DNA of 64,000 nucleotides from Taklimakanibacter deserti. GTDB taxonomy: Bacteria > Pseudomonadota > Alphaproteobacteria > Rhizobiales > Aestuariivirgaceae. Below the pieces are notes generated by a model that saw only the letters and a program-made list of their open reading frames with translations, was not told where the DNA came from and ran no database searches. This document shows positions 24,770 through 32,832 of the stretch, one piece after another (the first letter of the stretch is position 1; every line of letters starts with the position of its first letter). A program made the position numbers and the translations under genes. The stretch spans positions 434,001 through 498,000 of the forward strand of contig QORU01000002.1 of assembly GCA_003574785.1 (NCBI GenBank), in the 5' to 3' direction.

Positions 24770-26152
24770 CTACTGCTTGCCGCGCTTGATCTCGGCCTGT
24801 ACGGCGTCGACCACCTTCTGCAAGGCCGCCTTCGGATCCGCCTCCTCGCCCTTGAGATAGGTCTCCCAGATGGGCTTGCCGATGACGAACTGCTGCAGGC
24901 CGAAGATGTGGTTGTTGATCGCCTTGGCCTTGTCGAGCTGGGCACGGACCAGGGGCACGAAATCCAGCATCCAGTCGGGCCTCTTGGCTTCCCATTCGGC
25001 ATAGATGGACTTGTAGGGCGGCAACTGGCCCGGATGGGCGGCCTTGGTGCCGGCGATCGAATCCTGCCAGATCTGCCGGTCATAGGTCAGCGCCTTGATA
25101 TATTCGGACGCCTTCTCCTTGTTCTTGCCGTATTTGAACAAGGCGCAGCCCGTCGTCCAGAACACCGTCGAGCCTTCGCCATTGGCAAATTTCGGCAACT
25201 GGCCCATATGCAGGAGCTTGGGATCGTCCCAGTTCTGCGCCATGCGCAAGGGCGCGTTGAAATACTTGCTGAAGTAGCCGACGCGCTCGGCAGCGAAGGC
25301 GACCTCGTCCGGCGTGCCGTTGACGCCGCCATCGGAGGCGCCTTCGAGCAGGATGTCGGGATGCGACACCGCCATGATGTTCTTCATCAGCTTCAGCGCC
25401 TCGACGGCGGCGTCGCTGGTGAAGTCGAACAGGCCTTCCGACGTATAGACGTTGCTGCTCATGCTGTGCGTGAAGGGAGCGACCGAACGCCAGCCATGCG
25501 AGTCGAAAGTGGCGCCGAAGGGGGCGGCCTGCGACTCGACGATCTTCTTGGCATTGGCGAGATGGTCGTCCCAGGTGGCGGGCGCCTCATCCTTGAGACC
25601 CGCCTTGGTGGTGATGCCCGAATGCCAGGAATTGCCGATCACATCGAGGAAGAACGGCCAGCCGTAGAGCTTGCCGTCGATCGTGTTCTCCTCGCGGATC
25701 GAGGGGATCATGTCGTCGATCACGTCCTTCGGGATATAATCGTCCCACGGCTCGATGACGTCGGCCGCCTTCATCGCCGACATTTCGACGAAAGGCGTCT
25801 GGCCGACATAAACGTCCCAGGTGCTTTCCTTGTTCTTGGCCTCGGCGACGAAGCGCTCGATGCCGAAACCCTCGACCGGCGCGATCTGGTAGTTGATGCC
25901 GGGGAATTTCTCGTTGACCTTCGGGATGCCGGGATGAAGATCTTCGATCCATTGATAAAAGGTCGGCGTCAATGGACGGTCCTGCGCGAAGGCCGGTCCA
26001 ACGCCGTTCTTGGCAACGGTGCCCACGCCCGCGGCGCTCAAGCCTGCCGCCATGCTGCGCATGAGGAATGTGCGCCGGTCTATGCGGCCGCGCAACAACT
26101 GCTGACGCAGATCCTGCTGGAGGATCATTTCCGCTTCCTTGCGTTTCGTCAT
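24770..26152 (-). CDS. Extracellular sugar-binding protein (ABC transporter)
   Basis: A 460-residue periplasmic solute-binding protein of the carbohydrate group 1 type. The N-terminus has a hydrophilic 25-residue leader, then DRRTFLMRSMAAGLSAAGVG and a cleavage site near VGPAFAQ, so Tat export is likely. The mature protein has the usual two-lobe composition rich in Trp and Tyr. It is first in a binding protein-MalF-MalG operon and divergent from an SDR gene. Ligand unknown; an oligosaccharide or polyol is typical. Confidence 0.85.
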   Translation of the reverse strand: MTKRKEAEMILQQDLRQQLLRGRIDRRTFLMRSMAAGLSAAGVGTVAKNGVGPAFAQDRPLTPTFYQWIEDLHPGIPKVNEKFPGINYQIAPVEGFGIERFVAEAKNKESTWDVYVGQTPFVEMSAMKAADVIEPWDDYIPKDVIDDMIPSIREENTIDGKLYGWPFFLDVIGNSWHSGITTKAGLKDEAPATWDDHLANAKKIVESQAAPFGATFDSHGWRSVAPFTHSMSSNVYTSEGLFDFTSDAAVEALKLMKNIMAVSHPDILLEGASDGGVNGTPDEVAFAAERVGYFSKYFNAPLRMAQNWDDPKLLHMGQLPKFANGEGSTVFWTTGCALFKYGKNKEKASEYIKALTYDRQIWQDSIAGTKAAHPGQLPPYKSIYAEWEAKRPDWMLDFVPLVRAQLDKAKAINNHIFGLQQFVIGKPIWETYLKGEEADPKAALQKVVDAVQAEIKRGKQ

Positions 26153-26335
26153 TGTCTACTCCCGGATTGATTCAATTTTTTGCTGTGTCGGTCGAAGGCC
26201 GAAAAGGCATTCTTATGTATATTCGGCGCGGCTGCAACTGTCTGCGTGAGCGATATCCAACTTCGTCGGGCAGACCAATGCCAGCAGCTCTTTCGCATCC
26301 TCCCCCAAGGACCCTCGACAGGGTGGAAAGGCTAG

Positions 26336-26348
26336 ATTATCAGATAAT
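26336..26348. promoter_or_regulatory. 13-bp perfect palindrome, candidate operator
   Basis: ATTATC-A-GATAAT is a perfect inverted repeat lying 36 bases upstream of the SDR start, inside the 231-base divergent region between the sugar ABC operon and the SDR gene. It is an A+T-rich island in GC-rich DNA. The regulator is not evident nearby. Confidence 0.4.
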
Positions 26349-26383
26349 ATGATGGTGCCAAGCTGTCTTGCGGGGGCTTTTGC

Positions 26384-27163
26384 GTGACTGTGATCGATCA
26401 ATTCCGCCTGGTTGGAAAGCGTGCCTTCATCACCGGCGGCAGCCGCGGCTTCGGCCGCGCCATTGCGCTCGCCATGGCCGAAGCCGGTGCCGATATCGCC
26501 ATCAACGGGCGCGATCCCGACGCTCTCGCACGCACCGCCGATGAGATACGCGAGCGTGGACGCACCGTGTGGACCTTCGCCGGCGATATCGCGCAGCCGG
26601 CGATATGCGAGGACCTGTGCAACCGCGTGCTGGCCGAAGCCGGGCCGATCGACATCCTGGTCAACAATGTCGGCGGGCGCAATCTCGACATCGCGATCGA
26701 GGACACCGATCTCGACACCTGGCAGAAATTCATCGACCTCAACCTGACTCATTGCTTCCTCGCCACCAAGATCATCGGCGGCGCCATGTTGAAGCGCGGC
26801 AAAGGCCGCGTCATCAACATCGCCTCGATCAGCGGGCTCATCGCCAATCGGGGCATTGGCGGGCGCCATTATGAGACGGCGAAGGCGGCGCTCATCCATT
26901 TCACCCGCGCTACCGCCGCCGACTGGGCGCCGCGCGGCGTCACGGTGAATGCCATCTGCCCCGGCCTGTTCATGACCGAGCCCAATATCGCCTGGGCCGA
27001 AAAGCACCCGGAAGTCATCGAGACTTTCGTGCGCGCCGTGCCCATGGGGCGCACCGGCGAGCCGCATGAGATCGCCCCGCTCGCGGTCTATCTCGCCTCC
27101 CCGGCGTCCAGCTATGTGACGGGCGCTGCCTTCGTGATCGATGGCGGCTACACGCTCTGGTGA
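26384..27163 (+). CDS. SDR family oxidoreductase
   Basis: A 259-residue classical short-chain dehydrogenase, with cofactor motif TGGSRGFG (about 16-23), NNVGG in place of the common NNAG, catalytic serine in IASISG, and YETAK (Tyr/Lys). The C-terminal GAAFVIDGGYTLW is typical of gluconate/3-oxoacyl reductase-like members. It begins with GTG. It is divergent from the maltose-type sugar ABC operon, which suggests oxidation or reduction of the imported sugar. It ends directly against the convergent cutC gene: the two stop codons are adjacent. Confidence 0.85.
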   Translation: MTVIDQFRLVGKRAFITGGSRGFGRAIALAMAEAGADIAINGRDPDALARTADEIRERGRTVWTFAGDIAQPAICEDLCNRVLAEAGPIDILVNNVGGRNLDIAIEDTDLDTWQKFIDLNLTHCFLATKIIGGAMLKRGKGRVINIASISGLIANRGIGGRHYETAKAALIHFTRATAADWAPRGVTVNAICPGLFMTEPNIAWAEKHPEVIETFVRAVPMGRTGEPHEIAPLAVYLASPASSYVTGAAFVIDGGYTLW

Positions 27164-27895
27164 TCAGCCCTTCGACATCACCGCGCGGATGGTGTCGCCC
27201 GAAGTGACGAGGCGGTCATATTCGGGGGCGCGCAATTCGCCGCCCATATAGACGTGATGGCGGCGGAACTTCATACCGCCCGTTTCCGGCTCGAGGGCCG
27301 CGAAATGGATCTCCTTAGCCCTGGCCGCGGCGATGATGCGCTCAGCATTGCGCGGCGTGATGCCGGCGCCCGGCATGATGATGATCCGCTCGCCCGCGCG
27401 GCGGATGAGCTCGGTGATCAGCGGCAGCCCTTCCAGCACGCTCGGTTCCTGCCCCGAGGTAAGGATCCGGTCGACGCCGAGCCCGATCAGGGTTTCGAGC
27501 GCAGCGTAAGGATCACGCGTCATGTCGAAGGCGCGATGGAAGGTCACCGACAAGGGCCGCGCCTTGGCGATGAGACGCTGAGTGCGCGCCGCATCGACGT
27601 CGCCCTCCGGCGTCAGGAGGCCGATGACCACGCCATCGGCGCCCTCTTCCTTGGCGGTTTCGATGTCGGTCTGCATGACGGCGAATTCATCCTCGTCATA
27701 GAGGAAGTCGCCGCCACGCGGCCTGATGATCACCTGAAGCCCGATGCCGGCGATGGTGCGCGCCTTGCGGATGGTGCCCCGGCTCGGCGTCGTGCCTCCC
27801 TCGAGAAGATTGGCGCACAGCTCGACCCGATGCGCCCCCGCCGCTTTGGCGGCGCGCACGCCCGCCACCGAATCCACACAGATTTCGTAGATCAC
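27164..27895 (-). CDS. cutC: Copper homeostasis protein CutC family
   Basis: A 243-residue TIM-barrel protein with all family motifs: VELCANLLEGG, IRPRGGDFLY, TFHRAFDM, RILTSGQ and IIIMPGAGI. CutC was named for copper tolerance in Escherichia coli, but its molecular role is unsettled, and in some bacteria a sugar- or enzyme-related role has been suggested. It starts with GTG behind AAGGAGG. It is divergent from a LysR gene 92 bases away, which may control it. Confidence 0.9.
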   Translation of the reverse strand: MIYEICVDSVAGVRAAKAAGAHRVELCANLLEGGTTPSRGTIRKARTIAGIGLQVIIRPRGGDFLYDEDEFAVMQTDIETAKEEGADGVVIGLLTPEGDVDAARTQRLIAKARPLSVTFHRAFDMTRDPYAALETLIGLGVDRILTSGQEPSVLEGLPLITELIRRAGERIIIMPGAGITPRNAERIIAAARAKEIHFAALEPETGGMKFRRHHVYMGGELRAPEYDRLVTSGDTIRAVMSKG

Positions 27896-27987
27896 CCCTG
27901 CCTCCTTGTTTAACGGGCGACAGATTGCCAGAGCTCATTGCGCCGTGGCAAATGAAACGCATGCCCGCCACTGACGGAGCCTGACCC

Positions 27988-28878
27988 ATGGATTGGGATG
28001 ATCTCAAGATTGTCCATGCCATAGCGCGGCATGGCTCGCTCTCGGCCGCCGCCCGGGCGCTCGGGACCACCCAGCCCACGGTGAGCCGGCGCTTGAGCGC
28101 GCTCGAGAAGGGCATCGGCGGCAAGCTGTTCGAGCGCGAGGCGGGCGGCCTGGTGCCGAGCCCGCTCTGCGCCACCTTCATCGAGGCGCTCGACCAGATG
28201 GACCAGCATGCGCAAGCGGTGGAGCGGCGCATCGCCGGGCGCGACACCGGCCTTCAGGGCAGCATCACGCTGACGAGCCTCGCCTGGTTCGGCGACGACA
28301 TATTGGCGCCCCTCCTCGCGCGCTTCGCCAGCCGCCACAAGCTCGTCGCCATCAATCTCATCAACGATCCCAGGCGCTTCAACCTGTCGCGGCGCGAAGC
28401 CGATATCGCGGTGCGCATCGGGAGTTTTGAGCAGGAAGACCTGGTCGAGCGCAAGGTCGCCGACGTCTCCTACGGGCTCTATGCGTCGCTCGCCTATGTC
28501 GAGCGCCACGGCCAGCCGGATTTTTCCAGGAAATGCGCCGGCCACAAGGTGGTCTCGCTGGTCGATTCGCCCATCAAGGTGGTGCCCATCGAATGGCTGA
28601 TGTCCATCGCATCGCGCGCGCAAGTGACGCTCAGGACCAACGATGTCCAGTCGCATATCGCGGCCGCCGAGGCGGGCGAAGCCATGGCCGTGCTGCCGCG
28701 CGTCCTGGGCGACCGCAAAGCAGGATTGCTGCGCATCGAGCCGCCGACGCCTGAACCCTTCCAGCCGGTCAAGATCGGGGTTCACGCCGATCTGCGCGAC
28801 ACGCCGCGCGTCCGCAGCCTGATCGATTTCCTGGTGCAGGAGTTGAAGGCGCGCGCCAAGGAGCTGCATCCCTCCTGA
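27988..28878 (+). CDS. LysR family transcriptional regulator
   Basis: A 296-residue LysR-type regulator with an N-terminal helix-turn-helix (AIARHGSLSAAARALGTTQPTVSRRLSALE, in outline) and a two-lobed effector domain. The sequence WDDLKIVHAIARHGS resembles the GcvA/TrpI-like group that binds small organic effectors. It is divergent from cutC and upstream of the molybdopterin oxidoreductase gene, 67 bases away on the same strand. Either could be its target. Confidence 0.87.
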   Translation: MDWDDLKIVHAIARHGSLSAAARALGTTQPTVSRRLSALEKGIGGKLFEREAGGLVPSPLCATFIEALDQMDQHAQAVERRIAGRDTGLQGSITLTSLAWFGDDILAPLLARFASRHKLVAINLINDPRRFNLSRREADIAVRIGSFEQEDLVERKVADVSYGLYASLAYVERHGQPDFSRKCAGHKVVSLVDSPIKVVPIEWLMSIASRAQVTLRTNDVQSHIAAAEAGEAMAVLPRVLGDRKAGLLRIEPPTPEPFQPVKIGVHADLRDTPRVRSLIDFLVQELKARAKELHPS

Positions 28879-28945
28879 ACTGGCCTGCGCGGCCTTCACG
28901 CAAGTGGACAGGCTGCCCCGGCGGCGTTCATGCTAGGGTCTGTCC

Positions 28946-30979
28946 ATGGCCCAGCGCGAAATCATCAAGACCACTTGCCCCAGGGATTGCTACGATGCCT
29001 GCGGCATCATTGTCACCAGGAAGGACGGCGTCGTCGCCAATGTGCTGGGCGATCCCGACCATCCGGTGAGCCGCGGCGCTTTGTGCGGCAAATGCGCTAT
29101 CGCCTATAACGGCGCCTGGCGTGACCCGGCTTTGCGATTGTCGCGGCCGCTCAAGCGCATCGGCGCCAAGGGCAAAGGCGAATTCACCCCCATCTCCTGG
29201 GACGAGGCGACGGCCGAGATCGCCGGCAAGCTCAACAGCCTCATCGATGAGGGTTTCGAGCGCAGCATCATCCACACCCACTATACCGGCACGGTCGGGC
29301 TTCTCGGCGGCGCCTTTCCCAATCGCTTCTTCAACCGCATCGGCGCCACCGAGGTCGATCCCGACACGGTCTGCAACAAGGCCGGCCATTCGGCGCTCGC
29401 GCTCGTCTTCGGCGCATCGGTCGAGGGCTTCGATCCGCACAGCGCCCGCAACGCCAGCTGCATCATCGTCTGGGGCGCCAACCCGTCCCATTCGGCGCCG
29501 CATCAGGACAAATACTGGCTGAAGGAGGCGCAGAAGGCCGGCAGCCGGATCATCGTCGTAGATCCGATCGCGCATGACACCGCGGCCACGGCCGACATCC
29601 ATCTCAAGCTCAGGCCCGGCAGCGATGCGGCCTTGGCCTTCGGCCTGCTTCATGTCCTGCGTGAGAAAAACCTGGTCGATGAGACTTTCCTTGCCCGGCA
29701 TGTGATCGGCGCGGAAGAACTCTTGCCCGCCATCGCGGCTATGACGCCGGCACGCGCGGCCGAATTATGCGGCGTGCCTGAAGACCTTATCGAAGCGGCA
29801 GCGATCGCCTATGGCGAAGGCCCGTCGCTCCTCTGGCTCGGCCAGGGCGTGCAGCGCCAGCCCATGGGCGGCAATGTCTTCCGGGCGCTCGCGGCGCTCA
29901 TCGCCTTCACCGGCAATCTCGGCAAGGCGGGCGCGGGCTTCTGCTATATCAATGGATCGGCCATGCGCGGCATCGACATGGCCACGGTCACCGAGCCGTC
30001 GCTTGCCCGCAGCGGCACGGGCTCGGTCAGCCATATGGACCTCGCCCCGGCGATCGAGGATCGCGGCCGCGCCAAAGCCTTCTTCAACTGGAACAACAAT
30101 CCCGCCGCTTCCTCACCCGAACAGGGACGATTGCGCCGGGCACTCGAGCGCACCGATCTGTTCCATGTCGCCATCGACCTCTTCCACACCGACACGACGG
30201 CCTATGCCGATATCGTGCTGCCGGCGGCGAGCTTCCTCGAATGCGACGATCTCGTCCTCTCCTATTTCGACCTCACCGTCTCGGCGCAAGTGAAAACCGC
30301 GGACCCGCCGGGCGAAGCGCTGCCCAATAGCGAGATCTTCCGCAAGCTCGCCCGGGCCATGGGCTTCAATGACGCGGCACTCTATGAGCCGGACCAGACG
30401 CTCATTGCGCGTCTCTTGGCCGCGACGCCCTATCGCGGCGGATTCACCGATCTCGCAAAGGCGGGAACGGTCGCTGTCTTCCCGGAGCCCCGCATCCAGT
30501 TCGCCGATCTCGTCTTCGCGACACCGTCGGGGCGCATCGAGCTCGCAAGCGATCGCGCCGAGGCGCAAGGCCTGCCGCGCGTGCCCCTGCCGCATGCCGA
30601 TCCTCTGCCCGCGAAAGGCCATTTCCGCATCCTGTCGCCCGCCGGGCTGTGGCTCATGAATTCGAGCTACGGCAATGACAAGGTCATCCGCCGCAGGCTG
30701 GGACCCGCCACCATCACGCTCCATCCCGACGATGCGGCGGAGAGAGGATTTGCCGAGGGCGATTCGGTGCTGCTCGCCAATGAGATTGGCCGCCTGCCGC
30801 TTTCGGTCACCCTGTCGCCCGCGACGCAGCGCGGCGTCGGCATCGTCCATAAGGGCCGCTGGCCCGGCGCATCGCCGGGTGCGGCGAACATCAATGCGCT
30901 GGTGTCCGGCCGCAAGAGCGACATGGCCGAAAGCACGACGGTGCACGGCACGGAAGTGGAGCTGCTGCGCCCCGAATAG
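28946..30979 (+). CDS. Molybdopterin-dependent oxidoreductase (DMSO reductase superfamily)
   Basis: A 677-residue catalytic subunit using a bis-molybdopterin guanine dinucleotide cofactor. An N-terminal [4Fe-4S] site is formed by C11-x3-C15-x3-C19 and C47 (CPRDCYDAC ... ALCGKC). Cofactor-contact motifs include VWGANPSHSAPHQDKYW (outline), NNNPAASSPEQ and the C-terminal dinucleotide-binding domain. The cysteine in DTVCNKAGHSAL is a plausible metal ligand. There is no signal peptide, so it is likely cytoplasmic. No dedicated electron-transfer subunit is adjacent. Substrate unknown; formate dehydrogenase-like and biotin sulfoxide reductase-like members are similar. Confidence 0.82.
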   Translation: MAQREIIKTTCPRDCYDACGIIVTRKDGVVANVLGDPDHPVSRGALCGKCAIAYNGAWRDPALRLSRPLKRIGAKGKGEFTPISWDEATAEIAGKLNSLIDEGFERSIIHTHYTGTVGLLGGAFPNRFFNRIGATEVDPDTVCNKAGHSALALVFGASVEGFDPHSARNASCIIVWGANPSHSAPHQDKYWLKEAQKAGSRIIVVDPIAHDTAATADIHLKLRPGSDAALAFGLLHVLREKNLVDETFLARHVIGAEELLPAIAAMTPARAAELCGVPEDLIEAAAIAYGEGPSLLWLGQGVQRQPMGGNVFRALAALIAFTGNLGKAGAGFCYINGSAMRGIDMATVTEPSLARSGTGSVSHMDLAPAIEDRGRAKAFFNWNNNPAASSPEQGRLRRALERTDLFHVAIDLFHTDTTAYADIVLPAASFLECDDLVLSYFDLTVSAQVKTADPPGEALPNSEIFRKLARAMGFNDAALYEPDQTLIARLLAATPYRGGFTDLAKAGTVAVFPEPRIQFADLVFATPSGRIELASDRAEAQGLPRVPLPHADPLPAKGHFRILSPAGLWLMNSSYGNDKVIRRRLGPATITLHPDDAAERGFAEGDSVLLANEIGRLPLSVTLSPATQRGVGIVHKGRWPGASPGAANINALVSGRKSDMAESTTVHGTEVELLRPE

Positions 30980-31025
30980 CTCTGTTCGCCGGTTGCTACG
31001 CGCCATCATCGGGCGTATCAGGCAG

Positions 31026-32831
31026 ATGGGGCTTTCCTCATCCCACGAGACCGATTTGCCGTCAGCCGATCCGTTGCCCGACCAGGACCGTCGCCCGCCG
31101 CCGCTTCATCTGCGCGCGCTCGCGATGCTCGAGGCGCGCGGCATCGTCATCGTGCTCCTGGCTGTGGTCATCGGCGCAGTGGCGGGCGCGCTCGTCACCG
31201 CGATGAGCGCCATCGTGCAGATCATGCATCAGCTGCTGTTCGACCTGCCCACCGGTAACCGGCTGTCGGCGATGATGGCGCTGTCAAATCCCTTCCAAGC
31301 CGCGATGCCGGCCATTGGCGGTGCGCTCCTGGGACTGAGCGTGCTCTGGCTCAGACGGCGCAACTATCCGACGCCGGTCGATCCGATCGAGGCCAATGCG
31401 CTCTATGGCGGCCGCATGTCGCTCGCCGACACCGCCATCATCGCCGGCCAGACCGTGCTGTCGAGCGGCTTCGGCGCATCGGTCGGGCTCGAAGCGGGCT
31501 ATACGCAAGTGGGATCCGGCCTCGCCTCGCGGCTGGCACTTCTGTTCCGGCTGCGGCGCAACGACATGCGCATCCTCGTCGGGGCCGGTGCCGCGGGCTC
31601 GATCGCTGCCGCCTTCGACGCGCCCCTGACCGGTGCCTTCTACGGTTTCGAGCTCATCATCGGCATCTATTCGATCGCCAATGTGGCGCCGGTGATGGCG
31701 GCTGCGATCACCGCCACGCTGGCCGTGCGCTGGCTTGGCGGCGCGCCCTTTCCGATCGCGCTGGCGGGCCTGCCCGAGCTCGCCGCGCAGCAGTATATCC
31801 CCTTCATTCTCCTGGGGCTCCTGGGCGGCGCGTTTTCGATCGCCATCATGTATCTGGTGGCGGTGATCGAGCGCGGCTTCAAGAGATTCGATTCCGCGCT
31901 GCGTCCCGTCATCGGCGGTGTCGCGGTCGGGCTCCTCGGCCTGGTGACGCCTGGAATCCTGTCGAGCGGCCATGGCGCGCTGCAAGGCGTCTTCAGCCTC
32001 GATCACGGCCTTGCCATCCTGGCGAGTCTCTTCCTGCTGAAAATCGCCGCCTCCACCATCTCGCTGGGCTCGGGCTTCCGCGGCGGCCTGTTCTTCGCCT
32101 CGCTGTTCCTGGGCGCGCTCTTCGGCAAGCTGTTCGCCGGTGTCAGCGCCCTGGCCATGCCGGCAATCGGCATCGACCCAAGCGTCGCCGCGGTGGCCGG
32201 CATGGCCTCTTTCGCCGTCGGCATCATCGGCGGACCTCTGACCATGAGCTTCCTGGCGCTCGAATCGACCGGCGACCTCGCCCTCACCGGCGTGGTGCTC
32301 GCCTCGGCGATCATGACCGCGATCCTGGTGCGCGAGACCTTCGGCTATTCCTTCTCGACCTGGCGGTTCCACTTGCGCGGCGAGACGATCCGCAGCGCGC
32401 AGGATGTGGGGTGGATACGCAGCCTCACCGTCGCCTCGATGATGACCAAAGACGCGAGCACGATCGCGGCCACGGCAACGGTCGAAGCCTTCCGCGAAGC
32501 GGTCCCGCTGGGTGCCGCTCCTTGCGCCGTCGCCCTGGATGCGCAAGGCCACTATGCCGGCATGCTGATCGTGGCCGAGCTCCACAGCCATCACGCCGAT
32601 CCCTCAGCACCCCTGTCGGCCTTCGTGAAATTTGCCGACAGGGTGCTGGTGCCGGGGATGAATGCGCAGGAAGCCGCCGAGGCCTTCGGCCAGGCCGGCG
32701 CCGAGGAGCTTGCCGTCGTCCGGAACCTCGCCGACCGCACGGTGATCGGTGTGCTCAGCGAAAACCGTCTGATGCGGCGCTACGCCGAAGAGCTCGACAA
32801 AGCGCGCCGCGATCTTTCCGGTGAGGGATAG
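31026..32831 (+). CDS. ClC-type chloride channel/antiporter with C-terminal CBS region
   Basis: A 601-residue membrane protein. About 11 hydrophobic segments in residues 35-450 carry ClC landmarks: GLEAGYTQ (Glu156 in the gating-glutamate position) and SGFRGGLFFASLFLGA, the counterpart of the GxFxP loop. The C-terminal 130 residues (SMMTKDASTIAA ... FADRVLVPG) form a degenerate CBS-type cytoplasmic domain. The loop usually reading GREGP is GLEAG here, marking a divergent subfamily. The ATG at 31026 is the first plausible start after the preceding gene; the ribosome site is weak. Confidence 0.82.
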   Translation: MGLSSSHETDLPSADPLPDQDRRPPPLHLRALAMLEARGIVIVLLAVVIGAVAGALVTAMSAIVQIMHQLLFDLPTGNRLSAMMALSNPFQAAMPAIGGALLGLSVLWLRRRNYPTPVDPIEANALYGGRMSLADTAIIAGQTVLSSGFGASVGLEAGYTQVGSGLASRLALLFRLRRNDMRILVGAGAAGSIAAAFDAPLTGAFYGFELIIGIYSIANVAPVMAAAITATLAVRWLGGAPFPIALAGLPELAAQQYIPFILLGLLGGAFSIAIMYLVAVIERGFKRFDSALRPVIGGVAVGLLGLVTPGILSSGHGALQGVFSLDHGLAILASLFLLKIAASTISLGSGFRGGLFFASLFLGALFGKLFAGVSALAMPAIGIDPSVAAVAGMASFAVGIIGGPLTMSFLALESTGDLALTGVVLASAIMTAILVRETFGYSFSTWRFHLRGETIRSAQDVGWIRSLTVASMMTKDASTIAATATVEAFREAVPLGAAPCAVALDAQGHYAGMLIVAELHSHHADPSAPLSAFVKFADRVLVPGMNAQEAAEAFGQAGAEELAVVRNLADRTVIGVLSENRLMRRYAEELDKARRDLSGEG

Positions 32832-32832
32832 G

